Positions 10,854 to 22,564 of a stretch of 64,000 nt of DNA are shown here, one piece after another. A program made the position numbers and the translations under genes. Position 1 is the first letter of the stretch. Each line of letters opens with the position of its first letter. This DNA is from Diogma glabrata (taxonomy: Eukaryota; Arthropoda; Insecta; Diptera; Cylindrotomidae), in the NCBI GenBank assembly GCA_963693315.1, contig OY856186.1, positions 132,276,208 to 132,340,207 of the forward strand. Direction: 5' to 3'. Under the pieces are notes generated by a model, which was given only the letters and a program-made list of their open reading frames with translations, made no database searches and was not told the DNA's origin.

Positions 10854-11127
10854 CCTCTCTAAAAATGAAATAGTGGATTTTCACTGATTCACAGTACATA
10901 TACACTGTTTAACACAGTTTCAAGTATACCACTTGGAATCAGTGAATATTTACTGTTCTAGTCAGTGAAATATCACTATTCCTCAGTGAAATATCACTAT
11001 TCCTCAGTGAAAATATCACTATTACTCACTATTAATCAGTGAAATATCACTAATATCACTATTTTTACAGTCAAAAAATTTTCACTAATTTAATCAGTGA
11101 AAATTCCACTAATTCAAGTTTAGAGAG
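10854..11127. mobile_element. TA-flanked MITE, 274 bp, with CAGTGAAA-type subrepeats
   Basis: Terminal repeats CCTCTCTAAA at 10854 and TTTAGAGAG ending at 11127 are followed inward by further pairing (TAGTGGA-TTTTCACTGA on the left, its complement on the right), about 35 bp with few mismatches. TA dinucleotides flank both ends (10852-10853, 11128-11129), the Tc1/mariner-type target. It splits a LINE 3' UTR known intact from the copy at 3620. The interior repeats a ~20-bp motif like CAGTGAAATATCACTATTCC several times. Confidence 0.85.
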
Positions 11128-11175
11128 TATAATTAACACTAAACATGCCTCACTTTGCATAAAAAAAACATAAAA
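11128..11175 (+). pseudogene. LINE 3' tail after the MITE
   Basis: ATAATTAACACTAAACATGCC followed by an A-rich tract, matching the LINE 3' end at 3620-3655. It completes the copy broken at 10853. Confidence 0.7.
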
Positions 11176-12490
11176 GTTCTTCGTAATCCTATAAAAATAA
11201 AAAAGAATTACATAATACCGTCGGAGGGTAACTATGAAAATGCCTTTCAGGCAATCTAATTCTTATGAGGGAATAAAACCTTATGAGGGAAAAGACACAC
11301 TTATGAGGGAATAAAACCTCACTGAGGCTGATTCAAAGGCTTGTAAATACCCCACTTTGCTAGTCACCACGTCGGGCAAACGTGCATAGCCACGTGGTTT
11401 AAGAAACGATCCAGATGTAAGACGAGTTACGCTAGCGATTAGTCGAATCAGTGATGTCAGGTAAACCAAAAGCCGTGAATCAGAGTCACTTGAACACAGG
11501 ACGGCCTCTATGTGTTGCTTGCCTCTCAAAGTTAACAGGGTTCTTAAATTATGAGAACTAGGCATTGGAAACTCAAGCAGCCGTCAAGGCAATACGCTCA
11601 TACACCATCATATTCAAAATTATTAGAGGCTCTGTGAGCAAGCTTAACATGGTTGCTTGGTAATGGTAACAATATAATGGTTTACTGGTTATCTAATCAG
11701 GATCTTATTACTGGGATCTGATCATTCGGTTATCTGGATCTTACTACTGAATATCTGATCATCCGGGTACCGCAGGTAATGTAGAAGCTGCAAATTAGCA
11801 AGCTGAATAAGAGCCATTCAAGAATTCTTCCTTCCTCCAAGTGTTCTTTACCTTTAATAATATTGGTGGAAAACAGAGATGAAAGTAGATGCTGTGCTTT
11901 GGAAGAAAATATCTCAGTCCATCTTTTCAAAGATAGTTGTGCTTTGATCTACATGAAAAGGTACCAGATGGAGAAGCATTATTTTGACAAGCATGTCCTG
12001 CATACACTAATCCCTCCCGTATCACGACGTTCTTATACGTGGTGGGATTGAAGGAGATCGTCACAGATCATTTTGGTCGCAGTACAACATATCACCACAA
12101 TTAAATTAATCACAATTTTATGCCCTTAGCAAGCGACAAACTCTGACGGAAGTATATTTTCGAATTATTGGATTACTAGGTATGGTAAAACCACTATACT
12201 ACAACAAATGGTGTCAAGTATATAAAACATATCGATCAAAATAAAACGCAATAAGCTCTTTATTCAATTCCACTAAAGTTTAGCCGAGAAAATCATTAAA
12301 GCTCAAGATGTCCTTGTTCTTGCTGGAACATTGGTTCGTAAACGCGGCTCATGTTCACTTAAAAATGAAAATTTGAATTCGTTTCAAAATTGGACAAAGT
12401 GCGTAGGGGTGTTGCAAACAACAGTTTATTTCTAAGTTCAACAACTTCTAATACTGGCATATTCAATTTTTTTGATATAATTTTTTTCAT
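11176..12490. other. Unassigned, GC-richer stretch with short direct repeats
   Basis: Less AT-rich than its surroundings. CTTATGAGGGAATAAAACC and variants occur three times at about 11260-11325. A ~45-bp unit around GGATCTTA(C/T)TACTG and ATCTGATCAT repeats at about 11700-11770. The open frame at 11281-11565 (minus) has no motif I recognise. It may be the untranslated 5' part of a retroelement. Confidence 0.4.
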
Positions 12491-12499
12491 TGCATATTC

Positions 12500-13795
12500 A
12501 ATTTTACCAAAACAATTGTCAGTGGCAAAGCATCGAAATTGGATCTCGATAAATACCGGATGCCTAGTTACGAATTGGAACATTCTTTTTATAACAAGCA
12601 TGGTCTCTGTGTATTTGTTCGAAATTCACTTTCACGTATGAGAATTAAGGCTAACGAGTTCAACTCTAAGCACCATAATTCTCTAGCACTGAAGATCTCA
12701 GGTGTTGATGAAACTATGTTTATAATAGGATTATACAGATCCCTCAATTCCCTTCAAAACTATCTGTTGTGTTGATCAAGATCCTAGCACATCGGCAATA
12801 ACAATTTCTGAAATCATAAAAGACGGAATGAGGCGATTTATTTCAAATCGATTAATCACTCCTAAAACTGAGCCTTGGTTAACCCGGGATGTTGATGAGG
12901 CAATGAGGAAAGAACGCAAAGCATTTAAGACGTATAACTCAAATAAAACACCTGAAACCCATAGCGCCTATAAGAAAGCCAGAAATATTAGTAAATACAA
13001 AATAGACTTGGACAAAAACGCGTTTATCCAGAAGAAAGCAAAGAAATTCGCAGAGCACCCATCTGGCTCATGTAGTTTCTTTCAGGGAGTTAAATCAGTC
13101 CAGAGCAATTTTACGTGATCCTTTATTCCAACCTTAGTTCTGACTAATATTCCCGTAAGCGACTCAAAAGAGAAGGCAGATCTTTTGGGTCGTATTTTCG
13201 CAGAAAACTCAAACATAGTTGAACTTCTCCATTCTCCCACACTCATTTCCCCAGTTGTAATGAAAATGAAACCAATTATTTTTTGTTGCAATATTGTACG
13301 AAAAATGCTTCTCTATCAATATCAACAAATCTGCTGGCCTCGACGGTATTCCACCCCTCATTCTTAAAAACTTTGCTAGGCAACTTACTCCAATTTTAAC
13401 AGCAATTTTCTTTTTATCTTATAAAACCGGGATATTTTCCGATTCTTGGAAGCTGGCCAGTGTTGAACCCATATCAAAGAAAGACAGTAAGATAGACCCT
13501 AACAATTATAAACCAATTGCAATTCTGTCGGTTTTGTTTAAAATATTTGAAAAATATGTTCACTACAATTTGATAGATTATTTGGAAATGTCGCGAATTA
13601 TTAATGATAAGCTTGATGTATGGTTATCGTAGAAGTCATGCAACAGATGATCTGTTAGCCTACGTATCTATTCTCTGGAACAAATCGCTGGAAAACCATA
13701 GTGAAACATTCAGTATTTCACTTGACATTTCTAAAGCATTTGATAAAGTGTGGCATAAAAATCTCATAGCTAAATTAAAATCTTATGGCATAGAA
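12500..13795 (+). pseudogene. LINE endonuclease/RT fragment, frameshifted
   Basis: Decayed APE-type endonuclease then RT. 12535-12775 gives LDLDKYRMPSYELEHSFYNK and VFVRNSLSR, the middle of the endonuclease domain. 12828-13118 is the linker (EPWLTRDVDEAMRKERKAFK). 13294-13632 is the RT fingers: INKSAGLDGIPPLILKNF, NNYKPIAILSVLFKIFEKYV. 13620-13795 continues in another frame with SHATDDLLAYVSILW and ISLDISKAFDKVWH, the first Asp motif. The reading ends abruptly at 13795 where hAT-like sequence begins, so the YADD region is not present here. At least four frameshifts. Confidence 0.85.
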
Positions 13796-13872
13796 CAGGT
13801 GTGCCCAACGCGTCGATCGCGATCGACTGGTCGATCGCGAAGAAAATTTAAGTCGATCGCGAGAAGTTTTTT
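13796..13872. mobile_element. hAT-type terminus (CAGGTGTGCCCAAC), other end not found
   Basis: CAGGTGTGCCCAAC at 13796 closely resembles the CAGGGGTGCCCAAC end of many hAT elements, and it is followed by GTCGATCGCGATCGAC palindromes and repeated TCGATCGCGA, a common subterminal style. It cuts a LINE frame cleanly. No matching right end was seen before 14640, so this is a truncated element or its far end is too diverged. Confidence 0.6.
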
Positions 13873-14637
13873 TTTCATATAAATATTTTTGTTGAAATCT
13901 AGAATATTTAGTTTTAGTTCAAGCCTGGATTTGCTAGGCTGTTTTTCTGTCGAAAGAATCTTTTCTGTTGTCAGAATCGATACTGTCGATTTATTTAAAC
14001 CTTCGACAGAATTTTTCAAAGATTTCCTTCACCTAAATTAGGTCTACATAATTCTGTTGATAGAATTCTGTCAACAGAAATTTAGAAATTTGTTATTTTA
14101 ATGTTGGAAAAATAGCCTACTTTGATTAGTTGCTTGTATTTATGTTATATTCGTATAAAATAATGTTCTTGATGCAATATAGGTGTTTTAACTTTTTATT
14201 TTCCCATCAAGCACGGTTTCAAATAAAACTTAATTCAAAGTAGAAACATTTTATGAAACCACTATTTATTTGTTCTTGCATTTTTATATACTTTATATTA
14301 CGGATACAATTTTATCAATGGCCATGGGCAAATCTAGATTTTGACAAACACGATAGCACTCGTTTTACAAAAAACGATGCAGTTTGTATGTTTATCAACC
14401 GTAACTACGAATTAAAGCTAACGAGTTAACTATATGTTTCGTTAATGCGGAGAGGCCAAACGACGATGGGTTCGATAAATGCGCAGAACGTGTATAAAAA
14501 ATGCGTAATAAGAGTGTTGCATAATATTTAGCTTAAAAATGTATATTTTGAGTGATAATAATTAGTAGCTTTGAATGTGAGATCATATTGATGGTTGGCA
14601 TCTGTATAGGTGAAACAAGGAACTCTCTCTCTCTCTC
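13873..14637. other. Unassigned; microsatellite at the right edge
   Basis: May be the body of the hAT-type element starting at 13796. TCTGTCGA/TCTGTTGA variants recur at 13945-14080. A (CT)n run at about 14622-14637 abuts the 3' end of the minus-strand LINE and probably is its tail. Confidence 0.4.
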
Positions 14638-14639
14638 TG

Positions 14640-16075
14640 GCATTTACATCCCATGAAGGGATTTTGCCGTCTGTGCAATCAGCTTCCAATCATCTCGTTC
14701 CATGACCAGTTGACCCCAGTTTCGACATCCTATATCACGAAGGTCTTGGATGATGTCAACGCCAGCGTTGTCTAGGTCTTCCTCTTCGACGAACACCAGC
14801 TGCTTGTTGTTGGGACGCTTTTTTTATCATTCTATCTAATGGAGCCTTTTCTACATGACCAAACCATCTAATCCGGTTAGATTTAATGAATCCGATTACA
14901 TCGCAGCCTCCAAGAAGCTGTCTGATTTCGTGATTCATTCGGATTCTATACTGATTTTCAGCAACTTTACATGGACCATAAATTGTTCGTATGATCTTCC
15001 TCTCGAATGTTGATAAAATTCTACAATCGGAGGAAGTCAGTGTCCAGCTTTCACTTCCAAATGTAAGCACAGGTCGAATTAATGCTTTGTAAAGTGTGAG
15101 TTTACACGACCGCGAAAGATGTTTTGATCGCAGAAGTTTTGAGTATGCGTATGCTTTGATATCTGCCTGCATGTCATTTGACGATGTTATTGCAGACCCG
15201 AGGTATTTGAAGTTTTCTACGCGTTCCACTTCGTAGTCGCCAGTATCCAGATTTCCGGGAGGTATGTTCTTAGATGTTGTTAACACTTTAGTTTTGCCGG
15301 TGTTGATGCATAATCCAAGTCGTTTAGCATTTCTTTCAAGCTGAGAGAGACTATCTTTAATATCGCTCGTTCTACGTCCGAGAAGCACAATACCATCTGC
15401 GTAGCCAAGAACTTGACTAGATTTATTATATATGCAGTTTTGCGTCTCAATTCGGCTTTTTCTTATCGCGTACTCCAGCGCCAAATTAAACAGTACAGGC
15501 GCGAGTGCATCACCTTGTCGAACACCTGATGTTATATCGAAAGGATCAGAAACTGACCCTTCGATTACTATTCTACAGTTTGATCCCGATGTTGTGAGTT
15601 TGCACAGAGAAACAAGTTTCTCTGGGATACCAAGGCATATGAGTGCAGACCAGAGGTTGTCGCGGATGATACTATCATATGCTTGCCTGAAATCAACGTA
15701 GAGCTGGTGAATGCTGATGTTGTACTCCCAACATTTTTCCAGAATCATCCTTAATGTAAAACATTGATCTGTGGTTGAGCGGTTGGGACGAAAACCACAC
15801 TGATAGTCACCGATGATAGATTCGGCGAACGGGATGAGTCGAGCAAGTACGACATTAGCTAGTATTTTATATGCTGTGTTAAACAGTGCGATGCTACGAT
15901 AATTCGCACACTTTAGACGGTCACCTTTCTTATGTAGCGGAACAATGAGAGCTGTTTTCTATACAGCAGGTAGTTCTTCTTGGTCCCAGATTGCAAGAAT
16001 CAGATCGTATATACGTGAGACCAGAGCTGCTCCTCCATTTTTCAAAAGTTCTGCGGTACACACTAGAGAGGATTC
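14640..16075 (-). pseudogene. RTE-like LINE reverse transcriptase, 5'-truncated
   Basis: Reading minus strand from 16075: ELLKNGGAALVSRIYDLILA, LHKKGDRLKCANYRSIALF, FRPNRSTTDQCF, then a 330-residue open stretch (15748-14756) with YVDFRQAYDSI, SGVRQGDALAPVLFNLALE and LGYADGIVLLGR, the catalytic YADD with its second Asp replaced by Gly. After that come VLTFGSESWTL, the conserved IRWFGHVEKAPLDRM and a GRPRQRWR segment, all typical of this LINE type. A stop interrupts the upstream part and the last ~40 residues continue in another frame to about 14640. No endonuclease: truncated at its 5' end near 16075. I place it in the RTE group from motif style only. Confidence 0.85.
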
Positions 16076-16369
16076 TTGCAGGGTCAAACCACAAAAGTAC
16101 CATCCTCTGGGTACCTGTCACCCCCAGTTGTATATAGACTTCTAACAGGTATAGACGAAGGCCTGTTGGTGACCTTTATTGCGTCTAAACTCGTGGGAAC
16201 AATATGGATACATATTTTAGTAACCTTTCAAATTTGTTAAAAATTTTGTTTTCACCTGTTTATTATTTCTTACATCCTATCATGAAATATTGGCCTATGT
16301 CATATTTTATTATATGATAGGATTTATTGTTTAGTTACCCATTTTTAAAACAAATTATATTTTGATCAA
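16076..16369. other. Spacer or 5' UTR of the next LINE
   Basis: No coding motif. It may be the 5' untranslated or ORF1-side remnant of the LINE starting at 16370. Confidence 0.35.
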
Positions 16370-19275
16370 ATGACTATCACATTTGATAAAAAAATTTTTA
16401 AAATACATATTCAAAATATTTGTGGATTGAATGCCAACCGGGACGCCGTGCAACATCATCTCGAGCACGACCAACCGCATATTCTTTTTCTTACAGAAAC
16501 ACAAGTTTCTGAAAACTATCCCTATGACGTAACACTAAATCCCAAATATAGGCTTGAATCAGCTTTTAAACTCCATCAAGGTGTATGTGCATACATTCAT
16601 GAGAGTGTTGCATATAAACGCTTTCCAAATTATGAAGTACATGGTGATGGCTACAGTACAGTAGTAGTAAAGGTTTGTCTACCTGAAATTTCTTTTTTCA
16701 CAATAGCTCTATACCGGTCCCCAAACAAACATAATCCCAATTTTTTAATGACTTGAGTAATGTTGTCGACGAAATTAGAGCACAATTTCCAAGTTGTGAG
16801 GTTATCGTTACCGGTGACTTCAACGTCCACAACAAATCGTGGTTGGAATTTTCCAAAATGACCGACGGTAACAATGGAAGGCAGGCAGAAATATTTGCTG
16901 CATCGCATGACCTGACGCAGATTGTAAAAAGCCCAACTTTCACTCCTCGTAATGGCGGTGATAAAAGTTTTCTCTTAGACCTTTATCTCACATCTATGCC
17001 AGATATTACGAGTGTCGATGTCGATAAGGGTAGTATTGGAAATTCTGACCATTATCTAATCACATCAGTTATCAAAACTGATTTGCTACAAACTAGAGTT
17101 CCCAAATCCCGTCAAATATTTCACGTTTCAAAAATGGACACCAATGGTCTCCGAAGTTTTTTTCAAGGTTTCCCTTTTGATCGTCATTGTTTTTATACTG
17201 ACGATGTAAATGTTTCTGCTCAAAACTTTACTAAAACCATTCAATTCGGTATTAACAAATTCGTTCCCTTTTCAATAATGAAACCCCAACAAAAATATTT
17301 GTTTTCGAAAGTAGCCAAATCGGCTCTTAGAAATAAACGTAGATTATTTAATATTTGGATTCATAAAAAGAACTCTGTTAATCGATCCCAATATTTAAAG
17401 GCTAATAAAATATCAAACCAGATAATCGAAAACGAAAAAGCAGAGATTGACAGAGCGAAAGCGGCAAAACTTTCGAGTATGTCAATTTCTGACAAAAGTT
17501 TTTACAGTGCCATTAATTCTTTAAATTGTGGTACTAAATCTTCTATCCCTCCTATCATTGATGGTGACTCAACCATTACTGACCCTGCAAGAAAAGCTAC
17601 ATTGTTCGCGGAACGCTTTGCTTCAAATCCAACAGTTTTAGAAACTCCTAAAGAAATACCCCAAATCCAGTCTTCAGGAGTTAATATGAAACAATTACAT
17701 TTCAAACCCAAAATTATCGAAAAACTTTTAAGGGGGTTAAACAACAACAAAGCTTCTGGTCTGGACAACATTCCTCCTGTTATTCTAAAAACATTTTCAA
17801 AAGAGCTTGCACCAACCCTCACCAAAATATTTTATAAATCCTATAAATCTGGTATTTATCCATCCTGCTGGAAGGTGGCCAATGTCCAACCTGTCTCAAA
17901 AAAAGGAACGAAATGTGATATTTCAAATTATAGACCAATAGCCTTACTCCCAGTCATGTCTAAAATATACGAGCACTATATTAATTCACACATATCCAAA
18001 TTTTTGGAAGACAACCATTTGATATCTGACAGCCAATACGGTTTTAGAAACAAAAGATCAACAACCGATCTATTGAACTATGTGGCACATATTTGGAATA
18101 GCATACTTGAGAAAGGTGGTGAAACGTACGTGATCGCATTAGACATCTCAAAAGCATTTGATTGAATTTGGCATGCCAACTTGATCAACAAGCTCGTTGC
18201 GTACGGTTTTCATCCCGCAGTCGTAAAGTTGATTCAAAATTTTCTGTCTAACCGATACATCTCGGTATCTTTAGATGGCTTTTCTTCTGAGTTCAAATTA
18301 GTTAACGCTGGTGTACCCCAAGGCTCAGTTTTATCTCCCACTTTATTTTTAATTTATATCAACGAACTGTTGCAAATCACCAGTAACCCAATAAATAGTT
18401 TTGCAGATGATAGTACACTGCACAAGTCATTCGTCCCCCTATCTTCAAAGGGTAAAATGTATGAACGAATAAATCCCGTCCGGAGAGACGCTGCCATAAA
18501 TGTAAACGAGGACCTAAAAGAAGTCGCCGATTGGGGTGACAAAAATTTGGTCAATTTTAATTCCACCAAAACACAGCTATTGATTGTTTCCAGATCAAAG
18601 ACCGAGTTTCCCAACGATATTTCAATTAATATGTGTGACGACCAAATACGCGAATGTGAAAGCATTCGTTTATTGGGAGTCACAATATCCAATGACTTAC
18701 TCTGGAACGATCATATAATGGCCATGGCAAAGAGCGCGTCAAGAAAACTCGGCCTCCTCAATAGATGTAAAAAATATTTTACTTCGCATCAATTACTCCA
18801 CATTTATAAGTCCTATATTCGTCCCTGTATGGAGTATTGTTGTCAAGTTTGGGGCGCTGCATCTGTTACTATCCTGGTTCTTTTGGACTCTGTTCAAAAG
18901 CGAGCTATACGAATTGTTTGTGATCGAGATTTAACATTAGGTCTTGATTCCCTGCAACATCGTCGCACTGTTGCTGATCTCGTTGTTTTTTATAAATATC
19001 GTCACCAGCAGTGCTCGGATGAAATCAGGTCCATAATGCCTCAGACATATGTTTTTCCCCGTTTTACTCGTCAATCGGTGTGTGCGGGCGGTTGAACTGT
19101 CGAGATTACTCACTGTCATAGTAATAGAATGCAAAGAGATTTCTTTGTGCGTACATCGTACACATGGAATGCTTTGCCAGAATCAATAGTCTCGAGTGCT
19201 TTCAATCCACAAAGATTTAAAAAAAGCGTCCACCTATACCTCAAGACGCATGTTGTTGTGGGACCTACGTCTTAA
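16370..19275 (+). pseudogene. LINE ORF2: APE endonuclease and reverse transcriptase
   Basis: Starts with MTITFDKKIFKIHIQNICGL at 16370. Endonuclease motifs follow: NICGLNANRD, FLTETQVSE, then after a frameshift near 16750 VIVTGDFNVHNKSW and GNSDHYLITSV (catalytic Asp-His). RT begins near 17740: NNNKASGLDNIPPVILK, SNYRPIALLPVMSKIYE, QYGFRNKRSTTDLL, ALDISKAFD. An in-frame TGA at 18163 replaces the residue before IWHANL. It resumes with VNAGVPQGSVLSPTLFLIY and NSFADDSTLH, so the catalytic FADD is intact. The C-terminus has RPCMEYCCQVWG and LGLDSLQHRRTVADLVV; a frameshift near 19085 separates the final ~60 residues (SYTWNALPESI), ending in TAA at 19273-19275. Probably jockey/CR1 group. Confidence 0.88.
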
Positions 19276-19352
19276 AAGGTATCTATGTGTTGTTGTGACA
19301 CATTTTGTAATTCCTACTACACAACACTTCTTATTAAAAAAAAAAAAAAAAA
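16370..19352 (+). mobile_element. Nearly complete LINE (endonuclease + RT), poly-A tail
   Basis: A 2.9-kb unit with the full ORF2 layout (endonuclease, linker, RT, C-terminus), a short 3' UTR and a terminal run of about 17 A at 19336-19352. No ORF1/gag with zinc knuckles was seen upstream. Lesions are few: a frameshift near 16750, a stop at 18163-18165 and a frameshift near 19085, so it is much younger than the LINE fragments at 235, 10220 and 12500. Confidence 0.88.
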
Positions 19353-19700
19353 TTGTGGATCAATAAGAATATCTGGGTTGGCAAATATTAGGTTGTTTCA
19401 GTTGTAGTTATTGAAAGGAATCGTTTAGCTAAATGTTAAGGTTTTCGACTAATGAGAACAGTTGAAATATACTGGGTATTGGAAGATTAAATTTCATTTT
19501 TCGAATTTTAAGACGAAATGAAGTCACATATGGAAATGTGTGATTACCAACAATTTAATAATATTTTGTAAAGCATTTTCCTGCAATTTAAACAACGATT
19601 TGTAGATTCCAATTACTTTATTTTTAACTTTACCATTTCCTAAAATAAATATAGAAAATATGGATATGGATACTAATCGGAAAAACATTTAGCATGGCTG
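19353..19700. other. No gene seen; AT-rich
   Basis: Spacer after the LINE poly-A. It may include decayed upstream coding sequence of the hAT transposase that follows. Confidence 0.4.
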
Positions 19701-19710
19701 TAGCTTAAAA

Positions 19711-20013
19711 ATGCAATTAATTGAATTACAAAGCGACAGTGGCTTGAAATCGCGTGATAAATTTGTTACATGGAACAATATTTTCATTGAAAAATATCCA
19801 CTTTTAAAAGATGTCTATCTTAAAATGCATTCATGTTTTAGGTCAACATTTTCATGTGAATCCTTATTCTCTCAAATAAATTGTGCAAAATCTAAATACC
19901 GTCCACGTATGACTGAAAATCATCTTGATGATTGGTTACGCTTAGCTGTAAGTAATTATGAACCCGAATACTCAAAAATAGCTCATGATATTCAATGTCA
20001 ATCATCTCATTAA
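19711..20013 (+). pseudogene. hAT transposase C-terminal (dimerisation) fragment
   Basis: A 100-residue open stretch matching in style the end of hAT transposases and the domesticated EPM2AIP1/GTF2IRD2/ZBED group. MQLIELQSDSGLKSR is followed by YPLLKDVYLKMHSCFRSTFS, CESLFSQINCAKSKYRPRMT, and HLDDWLRLAVSNYEPEYSKI. The hATC core 'S...CE.LFS...K.R..L....L...LR.A' is visible. The N-terminal BED finger and catalytic residues are missing. Family assignment is by eye. Confidence 0.75.
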
Positions 20014-20099
20014 ATACAGAAATAATTTTTTCAACGAAAACCATTTTTAGGGTTCCGTTTTTTATACGGAACACTATTGGTGAGAGTAAAACGTATTTT
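20014..20099. other. Short hairpin next to satellite
   Basis: GGGTTCCG and CGGAAC around 20050-20072 form a short hairpin with a T-rich loop. Could be the terminus of the preceding hAT element. Confidence 0.3.
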
Positions 20100-21800
20100 T
20101 CACATTATTTCGATTATCTCGATTAATATAAATCCAATGAACTTGAAAAAATCATAGAGATAGGAAATTTGATAAACCCTTAACGAAAAATATAGCGAAG
20201 CCTCAAGTGATTTTATTTCTATGTGTTTAGGGGATGGGAGTGGGGAAGGGTGAAAAAACGGTTTTTTGACCCGGTCAAATGGGGTGTCATTTGAAAGAGC
20301 ACCAAAATTAAAAAACATTACAATTTTTTTTAGAATTTTGCGATGCACCGTTTTTGAATTATTCTCAAAAAAGTGCAACAAAAAGTTGGTCCCCCCCCCT
20401 ATACGTTTCTTCGTTGATTGACAGAAAAATTTAAAAAATTCATAGAGATTGGAAATTTGATAAACCCTTAACGAAAAATAAAGCGAAGCCTCAAGTGATT
20501 TTATTTCTATGTGTTTAGGGGATGGAAGTGGGGAAGGGTGAAAAAAAGGTTTTTAGACCCGGTCAAAGGGGGTGTTATTTGAAAGAGCACTAAAATTAAG
20601 AAACATTACAATTTTTTTTAGAATTTTGCGATGCACTGTTTTTGAATTATTCTCAAAAAAGTGCAACAAAAAGTTGGTCCCCCCCTATACGTTTCTTCGT
20701 TGATTGACAGAAAAATTTGAAAAAATTCATAGGGATAGGAAATTTGATAAACCCTTAACGAAAAATATAGCGAAGCTTCAAGTGATTTTATTTCTATGTG
20801 TTTAGGGGATGGGAGTGGGGAAGGGTGAGAAAAAGGTTTTTTGACCCGGTCAAATGGGGTGTCATTTGAAAGACCACTAAAATTAAGAAACATTACAATT
20901 TTTTTTAGAATTTTGCGATGCACCGTTTTTGAATTATTCTCAAAAAAGTGCAACAAAAAGTTGGTCCCCCCCTATACGTTTCTTCGTTGATTGACAGAAA
21001 AATTTTAAAAAAATTTGATAAACCTTTAACGAAAAATATAGCGAAGCCTCAAGTGATTTTATTTCTATGTGTTTAAGGGATGGGAGTGGGGAAGGGTGAA
21101 AAAAATGTTTTTTGACCCGGTCAAGTGGGGTGTCATTTGAAAGAGCACTAAAATTAAAAAACATTACAATTTTTTTTAGAATTTTGCGATGCACCGTTTT
21201 TGAATTATTCTCAAAAAAGTGCAACAAAAAGTTGGTCCCCCCCTATACGTTTCTTCGTTGATTGACAGAAAAATTTGAAAAAATTCATAGGGATAGGAAA
21301 TTTGATAAACCCTTAACGAAAAATATAGCGAAACTGCAAGTGATTTTATTTCCATGTGTTTAGGGGATGGGAGTGGGGGAAGGGTGAACAAAGGTTTTTT
21401 GACCCGGTTAAGTGGGGTGTCATTTGAAAGAGCACCAAAATTAAGAAAAATTACAATTTATTTTAGAATTTTGCGATGCACCATTTTTGAATTATTCTCA
21501 AAAAAGTGCAACAAAAAGTTGGTCCCCCGGTATACGTTTCTTCATTGATTGACAGAAAAATTTGAAAAAAATCACAGAGCTAGGAAATTTAGTAAATTTT
21601 GTATGAAAATTATAGCGAGGTCTCAAATAATTATATTTCTGAGTGTTTAGGGGACCGGTGTTAAGAGGGTAAAAAAAAATGCTTTTGACCCAAGCGAGTG
21701 GGGTGTCATTTGAAAGAGCACTTAATTTAAAATTTGTTGCAATTTTTTTTAGAATTTTGCGGTGCACAGTTTTTGAGTTATGGACAAAAAAGTGCAAAAT
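20100..21800. repeat. Tandem satellite, ~287-bp unit, about six copies
   Basis: The landmark ATAAACCCTTAACGAAAAAT recurs at about 20172, 20460, 20747, 21018 and 21305, and in diverged form near 21592, giving steps of 288, 287, 271, 287 and 287 bp. Each unit also has GGGGATGGGAGTGGGGAAGG, GGGTGTCATTTGAAAGAGC and AAAGTGCAACAAAAAGTTGG. The unit starting at 21018 has lost about 16 bp and the last unit is most diverged, as at the edge of an array. Minus-strand open frames of 71-112 residues repeat simply because the DNA repeats; I do not call them genes. Confidence 0.93.
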
Positions 21801-22560
21801 TCAGACCTTTTATTTGGTCAAAAAAAGTGAGTTTTCGCCCTAAGAAGATTTTTTTGAATCTAGATTTTTAGCTATTGAACAAAGCATAAAATACAATAAA
21901 AAAAAGAAATACATATATCTCTCAAAATTAGTAAACAAACAAAACGCCACGCCAAAACGCAAGAACATGTGCCGCATAAATTGACAGTTATACTACATTT
22001 ACATATGTAAATTTTACTATTATTTTAAGTAAAATTTACGTTTAATATGACTTTAATTCTCGCAGTCATACGTAACTTTCCAACTATGAAAAAGTAAATT
22101 TAAAGATGCCGTAGTAAAAATTACGTATCATATAAGCAATTTCTAGCACACTTAAGTTAATCTCTTCGGGTAAATAGTGGATTATATATACGCGTGTGTA
22201 TAAGTATGTTTAACACTATTTGCCTTATAAATTTAGCATTTTTCGAAGGTTACGTTTTACAAATTTGTTAAGTAAATGTAACGACTTTTTAGGTAATTTT
22301 GTTTTCATCTCTCAAAATTAACTTTCGTATAAGCTAAAATTATAGAAATCATATGTTGATTTTACTGTTTCAGTAGTAAATTTATTTTCAAAAATTTTAC
22401 AATTCCAATTTTGCTTTAATAACGTGGCACAGGTTAATATCACTTAAATTATCAATACTTTGCACTAGTAAATTTTAGAAAAACGTATGTTATGTTTACA
22501 ATTTTGGAGTTACTATAGCACATAAGTAACAAACGCATCGATTTTTTTCCTGAGTGTACT
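21801..22560. other. No gene seen; AT-rich
   Basis: No coding motif or clear repeat. Ends where the LINE fragment at 22565 begins. Confidence 0.45.
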
Positions 22561-22564
22561 GCAG

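Noticed and set aside
12359..12641. Overlapping open frames on both strands at the start of the 12.5-kb LINE
   Set aside because: No motif before about 12535; endonuclease wording appears only in the frame starting there.
17502..17825. Minus-strand open frame within LINE ORF2
   Set aside because: Shadow of the RT frame on the plus strand.
20100..21797. Repeated minus-strand 71-112-residue proteins in the satellite
   Set aside because: Reading frames follow the tandem repeat, no domain, F/S/K-rich; nothing beyond repeat structure supports coding.
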